Assembly (NCBI GenBank): GCA_028023455.1
Contig: JAQFVV010012446.1
Location: forward strand, 3,038,001-3,102,000
Source of the DNA: Epiperipatus broadwayi
Taxonomy: Eukaryota > Onychophora > Udeonychophora > Euonychophora > Peripatidae
Length of the DNA stretch: 64,000 nt
Direction of reading: 5' to 3'
Under the pieces are notes generated by a model, which saw nothing but the letters and a program-made list of their open reading frames with translations, made no database searches and was not told the origin of the DNA. The translations under genes were made by a program, and so were the position numbers. This document shows, one piece after another, positions 24,006-33,745 of the stretch. Within the stretch, counting starts at the first letter, position 1, and each line of letters starts with the position of its first letter.

Positions 24006-24009
24006 TAAG

Positions 24010-24515
24010 TGTCCATATATATTTAATGGACCATTAGTAAGAATGGATTTCCATTCTTGCTATTAAAAGGTGTGAAGGTTGCCTTGACAGCAGTGAGAAA
24101 TATTGATTACGATTTTTACTGTGAATGTTTAGGTGGTTACTGGTTGGAATCTAATTACATCACTATCCCAGTTAGCTTTAGGCACTATTTCACTTATTAT
24201 TTCTAAATAATACATGAGCAATTTAAAAGTATTGCAGTTTGTAATGTTATAATTGACTATTTATTAGTCTGCATTACAGTGACATGTTTATTTCATGTTT
24301 AAAGAGATTTATTTAAACTTCATTGTATCAATATTTCATACTCTGTAGTCAAGTTGCAATCTTTAAGTGTCCATATATATTCAATGGACCATTAGTAAGG
24401 ATGGATTTCCATTCTTGCTATTAAAAAGTGTGATGGTCGCCTTGACAGCAGTGAGAAATATTGATTACGATTTTTACTGTGAATATTTATGTGGTTACTG
24501 GTTGGAATCTAATTA
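24010..24515 (+). repeat. Tandem 358-bp repeat (family P), 1.4 units
   Basis: Unit 1 is 24010-24367, and a partial second unit starts at 24368 with the same tgtccatatatattcaatgg and ends at ggttggaatctaatta next to an AT-rich stretch. Each unit contains the near-palindrome AAGAATGGATTTCCATTCTT and a segment, ggttgccttgacagcagtga then gaaat, that resembles the hammerhead-like fold of the PLE terminal repeat. The same units build the palindrome at 61055-63630. Tandem, (TA)n-flanked units without an ORF are what one expects of PLE terminal repeats or retrozyme-like elements. Confidence 0.65.
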
Positions 24516-24559
24516 ATAAATAATATATATAAATTTAAAAAAAAAAAAAAATATACAGG

Positions 24560-24565
24560 TTTATT
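24560..24565 (-). terminator. Polyadenylation signal of the host gene (AATAAA)
   Basis: AATAAA on the minus strand, about 135 nt after the stop codon of the terminal exon (24698-25493), followed by a T-rich stretch. It fits a normal 3' end. Only sequence evidence. Confidence 0.5.
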
Positions 24566-24697
24566 TTTAAAAATTTCATATTTTTAAAAAATATAATTGT
24601 TTTACAATTTCTACAGCATTAAATATATACTGTATTTAATTACAGTGAAGTTTACCTTGGTGCAAAAACTGCTTTACAAAGCAGGTTTAAAAATATT

Positions 24698-25493
24698 CTA
24701 AAAACCTTCATCATCTGTAGTAAATGCATTTTCACTATTTAAAAAATTACTTAGTGTGGACGTATTGTCAGTAGTATCAGAAACTTTGGATTCATCCAAT
24801 GCAGTAGCTGTGATGGTATTACTTTCAGCAAAAGACATATTTTCTGGATTGCCTTCTCTGCATTCTTTAATCAGCTTCTTATTTAATTTTTTCAAAATTT
24901 GTTTTTTATTGTCAGAATATTTTGATCTTTTTGGTAATGGAATTTTGGAGGGGTGCATTTTACTAGCCTCAGAAAGAGAAGAAGTACTTTTTGTAGAATA
25001 TTCTGAAGAATTATTTATTGCAATATTACACAGTAAAGATTGCACATGATTTTTTGTTTTTTGTTTGGGTATATTTTTAATGGAGTCACTTTTCAAGATT
25101 GTTTTTGAACTTTTGATTTTTGCTTGTTTATTTGAAAATACATCATCATCTGAAGAGGAAGATTCAATAATCTTAATGATATTTTGAGGTATGATGCCAA
25201 TTTTTTCCTTCTGCTTATCATTTATTTTTTGCTGTTCTGTTAAATTATCAATTACTTGGAAGTTATCTCCTTCTTTAGACTGTTCCTTGTGCAAATCATA
25301 TTTGGAAGAATGTAATTTTGATTTGGAAGATTGTGTTTTAAAATCAGAACTTTGGTTTTCTTGAATCTTCACGTGAATGCCATCTTGAAATGGAATTGTG
25401 TTTTGCTGACGATTTTGACCAATTTTAGTAGATACTTGCTGAACATCAAACAATGTTGAATGAAGTCCAGAAGCTTTAACTAAAGAACCAAAT
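24698..25493 (-). CDS. Host gene, terminal coding exon (Ser/Lys/Asn-rich tail)
   Basis: A 796-nt exon with a good acceptor (polypyrimidine TTTTTTCTTTTTAAG ending at 25494) and a stop at 24698-24700. One leading base completes a split codon, then 264 residues follow, starting FGSLVKASGLHSTLFDVQQV. The rest is low-complexity and looks disordered: a SSSSDDD acidic patch, KQKTKNH and SKIPLPKRSKYSDNKKQILK basic patches, and the end NSENAFTTDDEGF. I do not recognise the protein. The split codon (GG from the exon at 39951-40102 plus A here gives Gly) joins the exons in frame. Lysine- and serine-rich composition suggests a nuclear or cytoskeletal regulator, an inference only. The plus-strand frame here is a shadow. 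Confidence 0.75.
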
Positions 25494-25591
25494 CTTAAAA
25501 AGAAAAAAAATTAAATTAAGATTTCCTAAAAATTTATTTGCAATAACAAAGCTCTCATTTATAGTCAATTTTTTAAAAATAATAAATTTAA

Positions 25592-25820
25592 GTAATATTT
25601 ACTAAGACAATAAACCTAAAGCCCGTGCAGTTAAAAATGCGAAGGTAGGGACCTCTACAGGTTTTAACCACAAGCTTACGCATTGGAAGAAAAGAGGGGA
25701 ACCCTTCTTTACTCCAACCTACTTTCTATATAAATAGGTGAAGCTGATGCATTGGAGTCCCTATCTTCGCATTTTTAACCGCACAAGCTTTAGGTTTATT
25801 GCCTTAGTAAATATTACTTA
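25592..25820. repeat. MITE-like foldback with 70-bp arms (family M)
   Basis: The ends gtaatatttactaagacaat and its inverse attgccttagtaaatattac flank inner inverted segments (ttaaaaatgcgaaggtaggg and ccctatcttcgcatttttaa). The loop contains agaggggaacccttctttac, itself a small hairpin. Related sequence forms two direct copies at 47073-47645. It lies just inside the last intron of the host gene. Confidence 0.8.
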
Positions 25821-26179
25821 CGTAATCAATGTGCGTTAAATAAATTTATAATAATAAATTTAATAAAATTAAAGTTACATTTCATTTGATAATAAAAAAT
25901 ATAAGGTGATTCTATTAAGAAGCTATTTTAACCATGAAAAAAATATGTTTACATTAAATAAAAAAATTCATGAATTATCACCAAACTATATTGAGAATAC
26001 ATCTTAAATTAAATTCACATTGAACCATTCTTATTATTATAAAAAATATTATGATATGGCAATAGAATAAGTTGGAAATAATTATATTTATATGGCTAAT
26101 ACATTTTTAAAAATGCAAAAAACAAAATATAAAAATTTTCAAGGCTGTATTATAAATTATGAGTATGTATCCATTAAAA

Positions 26180-26700
26180 CATATCTCTCAATCAAGGGTT
26201 CCTAACCATTTGTTTCATAGAACTCTTTGCCAATCAGGTGAAAATCACAGACTATTTCAACAGAATATAGCAAAGGAATTATCGACTCTCAACATCAGTG
26301 CCTATAACCTATGCTAACCCTGTGACTGATCCTCACAAAATGGCACTTGTTTGTCACCTATACTGTGTTGTCAAATAGTTCCCAAAAGATGTACAATAGT
26401 TTATACAAAACAGGACTATAAGCTAGCGTGATATAGTATCATGCCTAATAACTACTATAATTTCAAAATATGGATGAGCACAAGAGAATTTTCAAAATAT
26501 GCAACAACTGCAATGTGGTATAAAATGAATACCACTAATTTATTACTTACATTCATAAATAAATGTAATACTAGATTTCACTCACAGATTAGAAAAAATA
26601 ATGATAATAAGTTCACTTATTTCAATTCAAACTCATGACTGCCTAAAATCTTTCCATAGATCCCCAAAGGGTCCATGGATGCCTAGATAAAAAATCCAGT
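26180..26700. repeat. Possible hAT-type non-autonomous remnant
   Basis: The left edge caagggttcctaaccatttg and the right part ccaaagggtccatggatgcc resemble ends often seen in hAT-derived repeats. No clear flanking duplication or transposase. The plus-strand frame at 26441-26638 has no recognisable domain. Confidence 0.3.
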
Positions 26701-26775
26701 ACTTGAGAGTTTTCAAGTAAACCAAGATGGCAGCCTGTATTTTTCATAAATTAACAGTTTTGAGGGCCTATAATC
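26690..26775. repeat. Left arm of an interrupted foldback around the gypsy element
   Basis: aaaccaagatggcagcctgt and neighbouring bases recur inverted at about 32726-32808 (acaggctgccatcttggttt). The gypsy element inserted between the two arms. Together they suggest an older foldback repeat as the insertion target. Confidence 0.7.
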
Positions 26776-26859
26776 TACCAAAGATGTGTTAGTTATTAAA
26801 TTAAAACAAAACTAAATTTAAAAAAGGAATAAATCCGATAATTTTCATTAAGAAGTTTT

Positions 26860-26864
26860 ATTTC
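26860..26864 (+). repeat. 5-bp target-site duplication (ATTTC), left
   Basis: Identical to 32285-32289. Five base pairs is normal for Ty3/gypsy integrases. Confidence 0.8.
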
Positions 26865-27603
26865 TATAGTATTTGGAATAATAATAATAATAGTGTACTC
26901 CAGAAGTAAAAATAAAAAGGCAAATTTTAAAAATACAAGTAAAAAAACGTTATGGGGGTTTTGATTAAAATACAGAAATAAAATAGATTGTTATATATGA
27001 TAACATTCATTAATTAAAATCTAAATCAAACATTCACTAATTAAAGTCTAAAATAAGGATTTACTAATTGAAGTAAAGTAACGATTTCTAATTAAAAACG
27101 AATGTACAATTAATTAATTAAAAGGACTGATAAGGATCAAGCGAAAGCAGAACAAAGGAAAAAAGAAAGCGAAGCCGGGTAATTTTAGAATACAGAATAT
27201 TTCCAGCTTGCTGTGTGACCGGAGTGGAAATCTATTTTAGAGAAAGGTATATACGAACAACGGAGATATAACCCAGAACTAGCGGAGTCTGAAGGTTCCA
27301 AGATCCGTATAGGTAATTACAGATCTTCTCGATCTTATTATTATTTTTGTACGCCTAAAATGGCTAATTTTAGAATACGGAATAATTAAAATATTAATAG
27401 ACTTTAAGAAGAGGTTTTGGCAAACCAGCCATATTAGAATAGAACTGTTAGTGGGGAAATCGGACACGCGATTATGTATATAATTTCTTATATGTGTTAT
27501 GAACTCAAAATTGTTATAAACTAAAATATAAATAAATTGCTGTATTCTATTTGTAATAAAAATCTTTTTATTTATTTAATTTGTTACAAGTGAATACAAA
27601 GCA
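26865..27603 (+). repeat. 5' LTR of the gypsy element
   Basis: 739 bp, from tatagtatttggaataataa to gtgaatacaaagca. Contains AATAAA near 27530 and cttattattatttttgtac, a run shared with the solo LTRs at 61-63 kb. The minus-strand frame inside is a shadow. Confidence 0.9.
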
Positions 27604-27606
27604 AAT

Positions 27607-27621
27607 TGGCACAGTTGAACG
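27607..27621 (+). promoter_or_regulatory. Candidate primer-binding site
   Basis: TGGCACAGTTGAACG begins with the TGG expected to pair with a tRNA 3' CCA, three bases after the LTR end. I did not identify the tRNA. Confidence 0.5.
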
Positions 27622-27638
27622 AACTTGTAGATAAGAAA

Positions 27639-28940
27639 ATGTCGATTGGACAGGGGTCAATATCTGAATTTAATGTAGAAAATCCAGGGAAATGGCCATT
27701 ATATAGAATTCAGTTGCAGAATTTTTTTAAGTTGAACGAAATTATGGACAATAATAGAAAAGTGGCAGCTTTATTATGTTTGTCAGGGACGAGATTAATA
27801 GGAATAGTAAATAAGTTATTTGAGGGACCTATTTCGGACTCAGTCGAATATGAAGAAATAGTGCAGAAAATAACAGATTATTTCAGCCCGCAACCGTCTA
27901 AATTTATAGCAAGATTGGCATTGCGTAACAGAAGGCAAGCAAACGGTGAAAAAATAAAAGAGTATGACATAGCATTAAGGCAGTTGATAAAAGACTGTCA
28001 ATATGGAAATTATGGTGACCAAGCTTTATTAGATCAGTTGCTTTGGGGAATGGCAGATGAAAGGTTAAGACAAAACCTATTAACAGAATCAGATTTGACT
28101 TATGAATTGGCGATCAAAAAGGGTAACGCTTTTGAAGCAGTTTTAGAACAGGCTGCAGCATTTAGAAATAAGACCGAAGTAGAAAATAGAGCGACTATAT
28201 ATAAAACGGAAAATAGTTTTACTCGTACAACACTGAAGGCAGACAGAGAAAAAAATGATGTATGGAAATGTTATTGTTGTGGAAAAACAGGGCACGTAGC
28301 CAAGTACTGTCGATGGCGGAAGGAAAATTGTTATAACTGTGGGAATAAAGGTCACTTAGCGAAGGTTTGTAAGAAACCAAAACAAAAAGAGAAACTAGAT
28401 ACAGAAAACCGAAGAGAAGTGAAGTACGAGCAAGTTAATAGCACATCGGATAATACATGGCAAGACAACAGCCAGTATGTACTAACAGTTATAATAGGAA
28501 AGAAGGAAGTAGTAATGGAAGTCGACAGTGGATCTGGTATTTCTTTAATTTCAGAAAAAATTTGGAAAGAAATACATATAAAAGACCAGTCGCTAGAAAT
28601 AAAAAAGTCAAACATAAAAATAAAAGGTATAACCGGGCAGTCAATAGAACTAGTGGGAGTGACTAAAGTCCCAGTTAGTTACGGGGAAAAAAAATGTGAA
28701 TTACCGTTATATATTGTAAAAAATGAACTAACCCCGATAATCGGGAGAGAATGGTTTCGAGAATTAGGAATCTCAATAAATATAATTAAAAAAGTTACGG
28801 TGGAAAAAGAAATAATGGAAAAATATCCAGACTTATTTTCGGAAGAGTTAGGCTTGATCAAAACTAATCCAGTAGACGTAGAACTATTGGACAACGCTCG
28901 TCCAATAGTATGTAAACCTAGAAAGATTCCTTTTGCATAG
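27639..28940 (+). CDS. gag-pol: Gypsy Gag and protease, first part of Gag-Pol (433 codons)
   Basis: The start is the ATG at 27639 (MSIGQGSISEFNVENPGKW); an upstream TTG in frame lies in the primer-binding region and is not needed. Capsid-like region to about residue 200 (KFIARLALRNRRQANGEKIK), then two CCHC zinc knuckles: CYCCGKTGHVAKYC at about 211-224 and CYNCGNKGHLAKVC at about 231-244, which bind element RNA. The aspartic protease active site is VDSGSG at about 295-300, with IIGREWFRELGI near 365. A TAG at 28938-28940 then stops the frame just before RT. In relatives the same position is normally a sense codon, so I read it as a point mutation, though programmed read-through cannot be excluded. 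Confidence 0.9.
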   Translation: MSIGQGSISEFNVENPGKWPLYRIQLQNFFKLNEIMDNNRKVAALLCLSGTRLIGIVNKLFEGPISDSVEYEEIVQKITDYFSPQPSKFIARLALRNRRQANGEKIKEYDIALRQLIKDCQYGNYGDQALLDQLLWGMADERLRQNLLTESDLTYELAIKKGNAFEAVLEQAAAFRNKTEVENRATIYKTENSFTRTTLKADREKNDVWKCYCCGKTGHVAKYCRWRKENCYNCGNKGHLAKVCKKPKQKEKLDTENRREVKYEQVNSTSDNTWQDNSQYVLTVIIGKKEVVMEVDSGSGISLISEKIWKEIHIKDQSLEIKKSNIKIKGITGQSIELVGVTKVPVSYGEKKCELPLYIVKNELTPIIGREWFRELGISINIIKKVTVEKEIMEKYPDLFSEELGLIKTNPVDVELLDNARPIVCKPRKIPFA

Positions 28941-31511
28941 AGAGATAAAGTTGAGGAGAAATTGGAAAAACTAGTAAATAAAGGTGTTCTAACGGCAGTA
29001 GAAGATGCAGAATGGGCTACGCCCATAGTTATAATAACGAAGCCTGATGGACAGATCAGAATGTGTGGGGATTATCGTTGCACAGTTAATAAGTTTTTAA
29101 ATAAAGGAGCGTATCCAGTTCCTAACGTGAGAGAAGTTTTGGCGAATTTAGCTAATGCAAAATATTTCGCGAAGCTTGATCTTAATTCGGCATTTCACCA
29201 GTTGAAAGTTACCGAAAATACAGCACGTATGTTGACGTTAACCACGCCTTTTGGGCTGTACAAATGCAATAGGCTACCTTTTGGGATAACAACAGCACCG
29301 AACATTTTTCAGGCTAAATTAAACTTATTGTTGCAAGGGTTAAAAGGAGTAATCCCATACTATGACGATATCTTAATAACGGCAACGTCTAGTGAAACTT
29401 TAAGGGAAAAAATTGCCGACGTATGTTTTAAACTAAATCAAGCAGGAGTGAAGTTGAATAAAGAAAAATGTGTGTGGATAACTCAGGAATTAGAATTTTT
29501 AGGCCATAATATAAGTGATAAAGGAAAAAGATCACTGGAAAATAAAATCAGAGCAGTCAGAAATGCTGAAAAACCTAGAAACGTAAAACAACTCCAGGCG
29601 TTTCTAGGACTCGTGAATTTTTTTGAACCATTCTTGAAAAATAAAGCAATGGTAGCGAAACCTATGTACGAGTTATTAAGAAAGAAAAAAAAATGGATCT
29701 GGACAGAAATCCAAGATAAAGCATTTCATGAAATAAAAGAATTATTAACATCAGATATTCTATTAATGCATTTTGATAGTAACCTGGAAGTAAGGATTAC
29801 TACGGACGCATCAGACTGGGGAGTGGGAGTGGTATTAGCCCATCCCATAGGAGATAAAGAACGGCCAGTGGCATTTGCATCCAGAGTTATGTCGAAAGCA
29901 GAGGTCAACTATAGTCAAATAGATAAAGAGGCGCTTGCAATCATTTTTGCAATAAAAAAATATCATCAATATGTGTTTGGTCGTAGTTTTGAAATTGTTA
30001 CAGATCACAAACCATTATTGGGAATATTAAGTAACGATCGGGCCGCTCCAGAGCATTTAAGCCCGCGTATGCTGCGGTGGAGAAATATACTCGCCGCGTA
30101 TGATTATAAACTAGTTTATAAAAAGGGGAAGGAAATACCACACGCTGACGCGTTATCACGTTTTCCAGATAGGAGGGAAAAAAGCAAAATGGAAATAGAA
30201 ATAAATTACATAGATTATATGAACTCAGGCGTATTAAATTCTAACACGGTCAGAAAATGGACAGAGAATGAAAAAAGATACGAATGCCTGATTCAGTGGA
30301 TTAAGAATGGCTGGCCTAAATCCAAACCGAATTACTTAGCCATGGGGTTTTGGACAAACAGGTTTAATCTTTCAGTTAGTAATAAGTGTATTATTATGGG
30401 TGATAGAGTAGTGATACCTCCGGAAGGGAGAAAAAACACATTAAAACTTATACATGAAGGGCATCCGGGCATAGTGCGAGCGAAAGCTTTGGCACGTAGC
30501 TATGTCTGGTGGCCTAAAATAAATGAAGATATTGAAAATTACATAAAGCGCTGTGATGCATGTCAAACTGAAGTGCAGTTGCCAAGTAAAATATTGTCAC
30601 AATGGAAGGAAGCAACTAAGCCATGGGAAAGAGTGCATATGGATCATGCAGGGCCAGTGAACAACAAGATGCTACTGATATTAGCTGATGCATTCTCAAA
30701 ATGGATTGAGTGCCATATAGTAAGGAATACCAGTGCGGCTGAGACGATTAAATGTCTTAAGTCAACATGTTCAATTCATGGCCTGCCAGAAGTTATCGTA
30801 ACGGACAATGGAGCTGGTTTTGCAAGCAATGAACTTAGACAGTTTTTTTATGCTGGGGGGATCCATCACTTATACTCACCAGCATATCACCCGCAATCTA
30901 ATGGATTGGCGGAGAATGCAGTTCGGCAAGTGAAGACGTTTCTGAAGAAAATGAACACTACTAATATTGATTTACAGGAAAAATTACAGGGATTTATGTT
31001 AACCCAGCATACTACTCCATCAACGATTACAGGAAAAACGCCAGCAGAATTAATGTTTGGACGGAAATTACGAATACAATTAGCAGTTCTGAAACCAACT
31101 GAAATGAAATATACACGAGATGTGCAATCGTATAAAAACTTTAAAATGGGAGAACCAGTCTGGGTTCGAGATGTCATACAGAAAACATGGATTAAAGGAA
31201 CGATTGAAAAAAATATATCGACACAAATATATGTAGTGGAAGGAGAAAATGGTAACAAATATAGAAGGCACATCAACCACTTAAGAAAACGAGAAGTAGA
31301 TCAAGTCCCACTGGAGTTTTGGCAGAATTTGAACAGCAACGAGACAGAGGAAAATGAAAGAAATATAGAAAAGGAATCAGAAAAACAATACGTAGGGGAG
31401 GAACACAAAGACGTTATAACAGAAGAACTTCGACCAGAAGCACGGAAGAGCAAATCACCCAGGCCGCTTAGAATTAAAAGGAAACCAGAAAGGTTTAAAG
31501 ATTATGTGTAA
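28941..31511 (+). CDS. pol: Gypsy Pol: reverse transcriptase, RNase H, integrase (about 856 codons)
   Basis: Same reading frame as the preceding gag-protease, after one TAG. RT motifs: PDGQIRMCGDYR, FAKLDLNSAFHQL, LPFGITTAPNIFQ and catalytic YYDDIL (YYDD at 29358-29369). RNase H: RITTDASDWGVG and FEIVTDHKPL. Integrase: HHCC zinc finger (HEGHPGIVRAK to RCDACQ), then the D,D-35-E core, VHMDHAGPVNNK, VIVTDNGAGF and NGLAENAVRQVK. The tail is basic and Pro-rich and ends PERFKDYV. No other stop or frameshift was seen. Domain order RT-RNaseH-IN places it in Ty3/gypsy rather than Copia. Confidence 0.93.
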   Translation, partial: RDKVEEKLEKLVNKGVLTAVEDAEWATPIVIITKPDGQIRMCGDYRCTVNKFLNKGAYPVPNVREVLANLANAKYFAKLDLNSAFHQLKVTENTARMLTLTTPFGLYKCNRLPFGITTAPNIFQAKLNLLLQGLKGVIPYYDDILITATSSETLREKIADVCFKLNQAGVKLNKEKCVWITQELEFLGHNISDKGKRSLENKIRAVRNAEKPRNVKQLQAFLGLVNFFEPFLKNKAMVAKPMYELLRKKKKWIWTEIQDKAFHEIKELLTSDILLMHFDSNLEVRITTDASDWGVGVVLAHPIGDKERPVAFASRVMSKAEVNYSQIDKEALAIIFAIKKYHQYVFGRSFEIVTDHKPLLGILSNDRAAPEHLSPRMLRWRNILAAYDYKLVYKKGKEIPHADALSRFPDRREKSKMEIEINYIDYMNSGVLNSNTVRKWTENEKRYECLIQWIKNGWPKSKPNYLAMGFWTNRFNLSVSNKCIIMGDRVVIPPEGRKNTLKLIHEGHPGIVRAKALARSYVWWPKINEDIENYIKRCDACQTEVQLPSKILSQWKEATKPWERVHMDHAGPVNNKMLLILADAFSKWIECHIVRNTSAAETIKCLKSTCSIHGLPEVIVTDNGAGFASNELRQFFYAGGIHHLYSPAYHPQSNGLAENAVRQVKTFLKKMNTTNIDLQEKLQGFMLTQHTTPSTITGKTPAELMFGRKLRIQLAVLKPTEMKYTRDVQSYKNFKMGEPVWVRDVIQKTWIKGTIEKNISTQIYVVEGENGNKYRRHINHLRKREVDQVPLEFWQNLNSNETEENERNIEKESEKQYVGEEHKDVITEELRPEARKSKSPRPLRIKRKPERFKDYV

Positions 31512-31530
31512 GTGACATTTATATTTCTGG

Positions 31531-31545
31531 AGTAAGGGGAGGAAT
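31531..31545 (+). promoter_or_regulatory. Polypurine tract
   Basis: AGTAAGGGGAGGAAT abuts the 3' LTR, the usual plus-strand primer for LTR element reverse transcription. Confidence 0.75.
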
Positions 31546-32284
31546 TATAGTATTTGGAATAATAATAATAATAGTGTACTCCAGAAGTAAAAATAAAAAG
31601 GCAAATTTTAAAAATACAAGTAAAAAAACGTTATGGGGGTTTTGATTAAAATACGGAAATAAAATAGATTGTTATATATGATAACATTCATTAATTAAAA
31701 TCTAAATCAAACATTCACTAATTAAAGTCTAAAATAAGGATTTACTAATTGAAGTAAAGTAACGATTTCTAATTAAAAACGAATGTACAATTAATTAATT
31801 AAAAGGACTGATAAGGATCAAGCGAAAGCAGAACAAAGGAAAAAAGAAAGCGAAGCCGGGTAATTTTGGAGGACAGAATATTTCCAGCTTGCTGTGTGAC
31901 CGGAGTGGAAATCTATTTTAGAGAAAGGTATATACGAACAACGGAGATATAACCCAGAACTAGCGGAGTCTGAAGGTTCCAAGATCCGTATAGGTAATTA
32001 CAGATCTTCTCGATCTTATTATTATTTTTGTACGCCTAAAATGGCTAATTTTAGAATATGGAATAATTAAAATATTAATAGACTTTAAGAAGAGGTTTTG
32101 GCAAACCAGCCATATTAGAATAGAACTGTTAGTGGGGAAATCGGACACGCGATTATGTATATAATTTCTTATATGTGTTATGAACTCAAAATTGTTATAA
32201 ACTAAAATATAAATAAATTGCTGTATTCTATTTGTAATAAAAATCTTTTTATTTATTTAATTTGTTACATGTGAATACAAAGCA
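31546..32284 (+). repeat. 3' LTR of the gypsy element
   Basis: 739 bp, nearly identical to the 5' LTR; visible differences cluster at taattttggaggacag versus taattttagaatacag. Confidence 0.9.
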
Positions 32285-32289
32285 ATTTC
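32285..32289 (+). repeat. 5-bp target-site duplication (ATTTC), right
   Basis: Matches 26860-26864. Confidence 0.8.
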
Positions 32290-32725
32290 AATTTTTTTTT
32301 TTTTTTTGTTTTTTACTTATAACATGTAAAGCGATGAGACACTCTTAACATTGTTGTATTTTAGTTCAATTTGATGTTTTTTTTTACAGCAGTTTTTTTT
32401 TTTTGGGGGGGGGTGCTTTCCTATCACAGAATGTAATACAGTGGATTATTTACAAAGGTATGGGATCCTGCCCTCCTGAAAACTGTGCATGTTAATGGTC
32501 ATGGTATGATTGCACGCCACTGACATGAATAATATAAATATTGTATTTTATTTATTTTTTCCCATTTTTCTGTTAATAAGTTGATTAAAAAAAAAATAAT
32601 CTAAATATTGGAATTAATTTTTCCACAATGATTTCTTTTTAAAAAATAACAGTAATAGAAAATAAAATGTGAATATGAAATACATTTCCAAGCAGGCATT
32701 TTTTTTTGTAAACATTTTTTTTGGG

Positions 32726-32808
32726 CCTCCAAAACTGTAGATATATCAAAAATACAGGCTGCCATCTTGGTTTACTTTAAAACTCACAAATACCAAAAAT
32801 CCATATGT
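32726..32808. repeat. Right arm of the foldback interrupted by the gypsy element
   Basis: Inverse of 26690-26775, including ccatcttggtttactt. Confidence 0.7.
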
Positions 32809-32929
32809 TTGGTTTAAGTTATTAGAGATATGAACACAAATCATTCCAAATTTAATATTTTTCTTTAGTTTTTCAATTAATTTAATTATCATCTTCTTCT
32901 TTAGATACTTTCTTCAATTAGGAAAATGG

Positions 32930-33745
32930 TAAATATCCATGATCTCAGTCTCTTAAATCACATATTACCACTTCAGTTCTTAATCCTGTTCATCCCTTTT
33001 ATGCCATAATTATATCTTTTTCTATTCCTTCTATTAATTTTGCCACCAAAAATAAATTGCATATTGTTCACTCCTAAGATGTGTCCATGATATGTCTATG
33101 TACTTTGGTAAGAAGTTTTTGGCCTGTGCAAATCATAGAAATGTATATTATAGTTAGATGTTCAACTACTCTACTTTATATTCCTTCCTGATTCAATCTT
33201 TTAAATATTTGTTTTTATAAAAATTCAGATCTCCTAGGTAGATGGACCAATTTAACATTCCCAATCTTAATTAATAGCCTCAATATGTTTTGTTTTGCCA
33301 TTTTTTTCATTTCTTTAATTATTATTTAAACAGAAGTTATCTTTCCAAATAACTGAAATTTTTGATTTGTTCAAGAATTTCTGCTTAAAAACTGAAATAA
33401 TTTTCTCAAATTAGTCGTACATAATACTTATTTCTGCACTTATTTTCCATAAGTTCACTTACAAAGATACCCAATATAATTGCATCATCTGCATATTTTA
33501 AATTTAACACAATTGCTTCTTTTCATTCATCTGGGACTTTGGGCATTATTTGTTCCTGAATACAACTTTTAAGGAACTGAAAAAAGCACAATCTTTTGAT
33601 AGGTATTTCTTTTTTTAAAAACGTCAATCCATTTCATTTCTTCTGTTCCAATTGTAATCTTCAATTTTTGATTCCAGTATGCAACTGTTACTACTCTGAC
33701 ACCTCGAGCCCAGTTCTGTACTACAATACATAGATACTTTACACA
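32930..33745 (-). pseudogene. LINE reverse transcriptase fragment, decayed
   Basis: On the minus strand the catalytic block reads EAIVLNLKYADDAIILG (YADD at 33482-33495). About 150 nt upstream on that strand is LKITIGTEEMKWIDV, the usual segment before the RQGC motif, which here is frameshifted. Downstream of YADD the protein decays: KISVIWKDN and several stops. 5' and 3' parts of the LINE are absent. Different from the RTE-like copies at the start of the window. Confidence 0.65.

Larger units (their letters stand above)
26865..32284 (+). mobile_element. Ty3/gypsy LTR retrotransposon, nearly intact (5420 bp)
   Basis: Complete structure: 739-bp LTR, primer-binding candidate, gag-protease, RT, RNase H, integrase, polypurine tract, 739-bp LTR, 5-bp target-site duplication. 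The LTRs differ at about six positions by eye, so the insertion is young. The LTR boundary set by homology and the duplication gives termini TA...CA rather than TG...CA. Coding is one frame broken by a single TAG at 28938-28940. The element lies within the last host intron, in opposite orientation to the host gene. A related, more diverged LTR occurs twice at 61-63 kb. Confidence 0.92.

Noticed and set aside
24756-25049. Plus-strand frame of 97 codons over the host exon
   Set aside because: Shadow of the minus-strand exon, which has splice border, composition and stop in its favour.
27279-27467. Minus-strand 62-codon frame repeated at 31960-32148
   Set aside because: Lies inside both LTRs and is duplicated only because the LTRs are.
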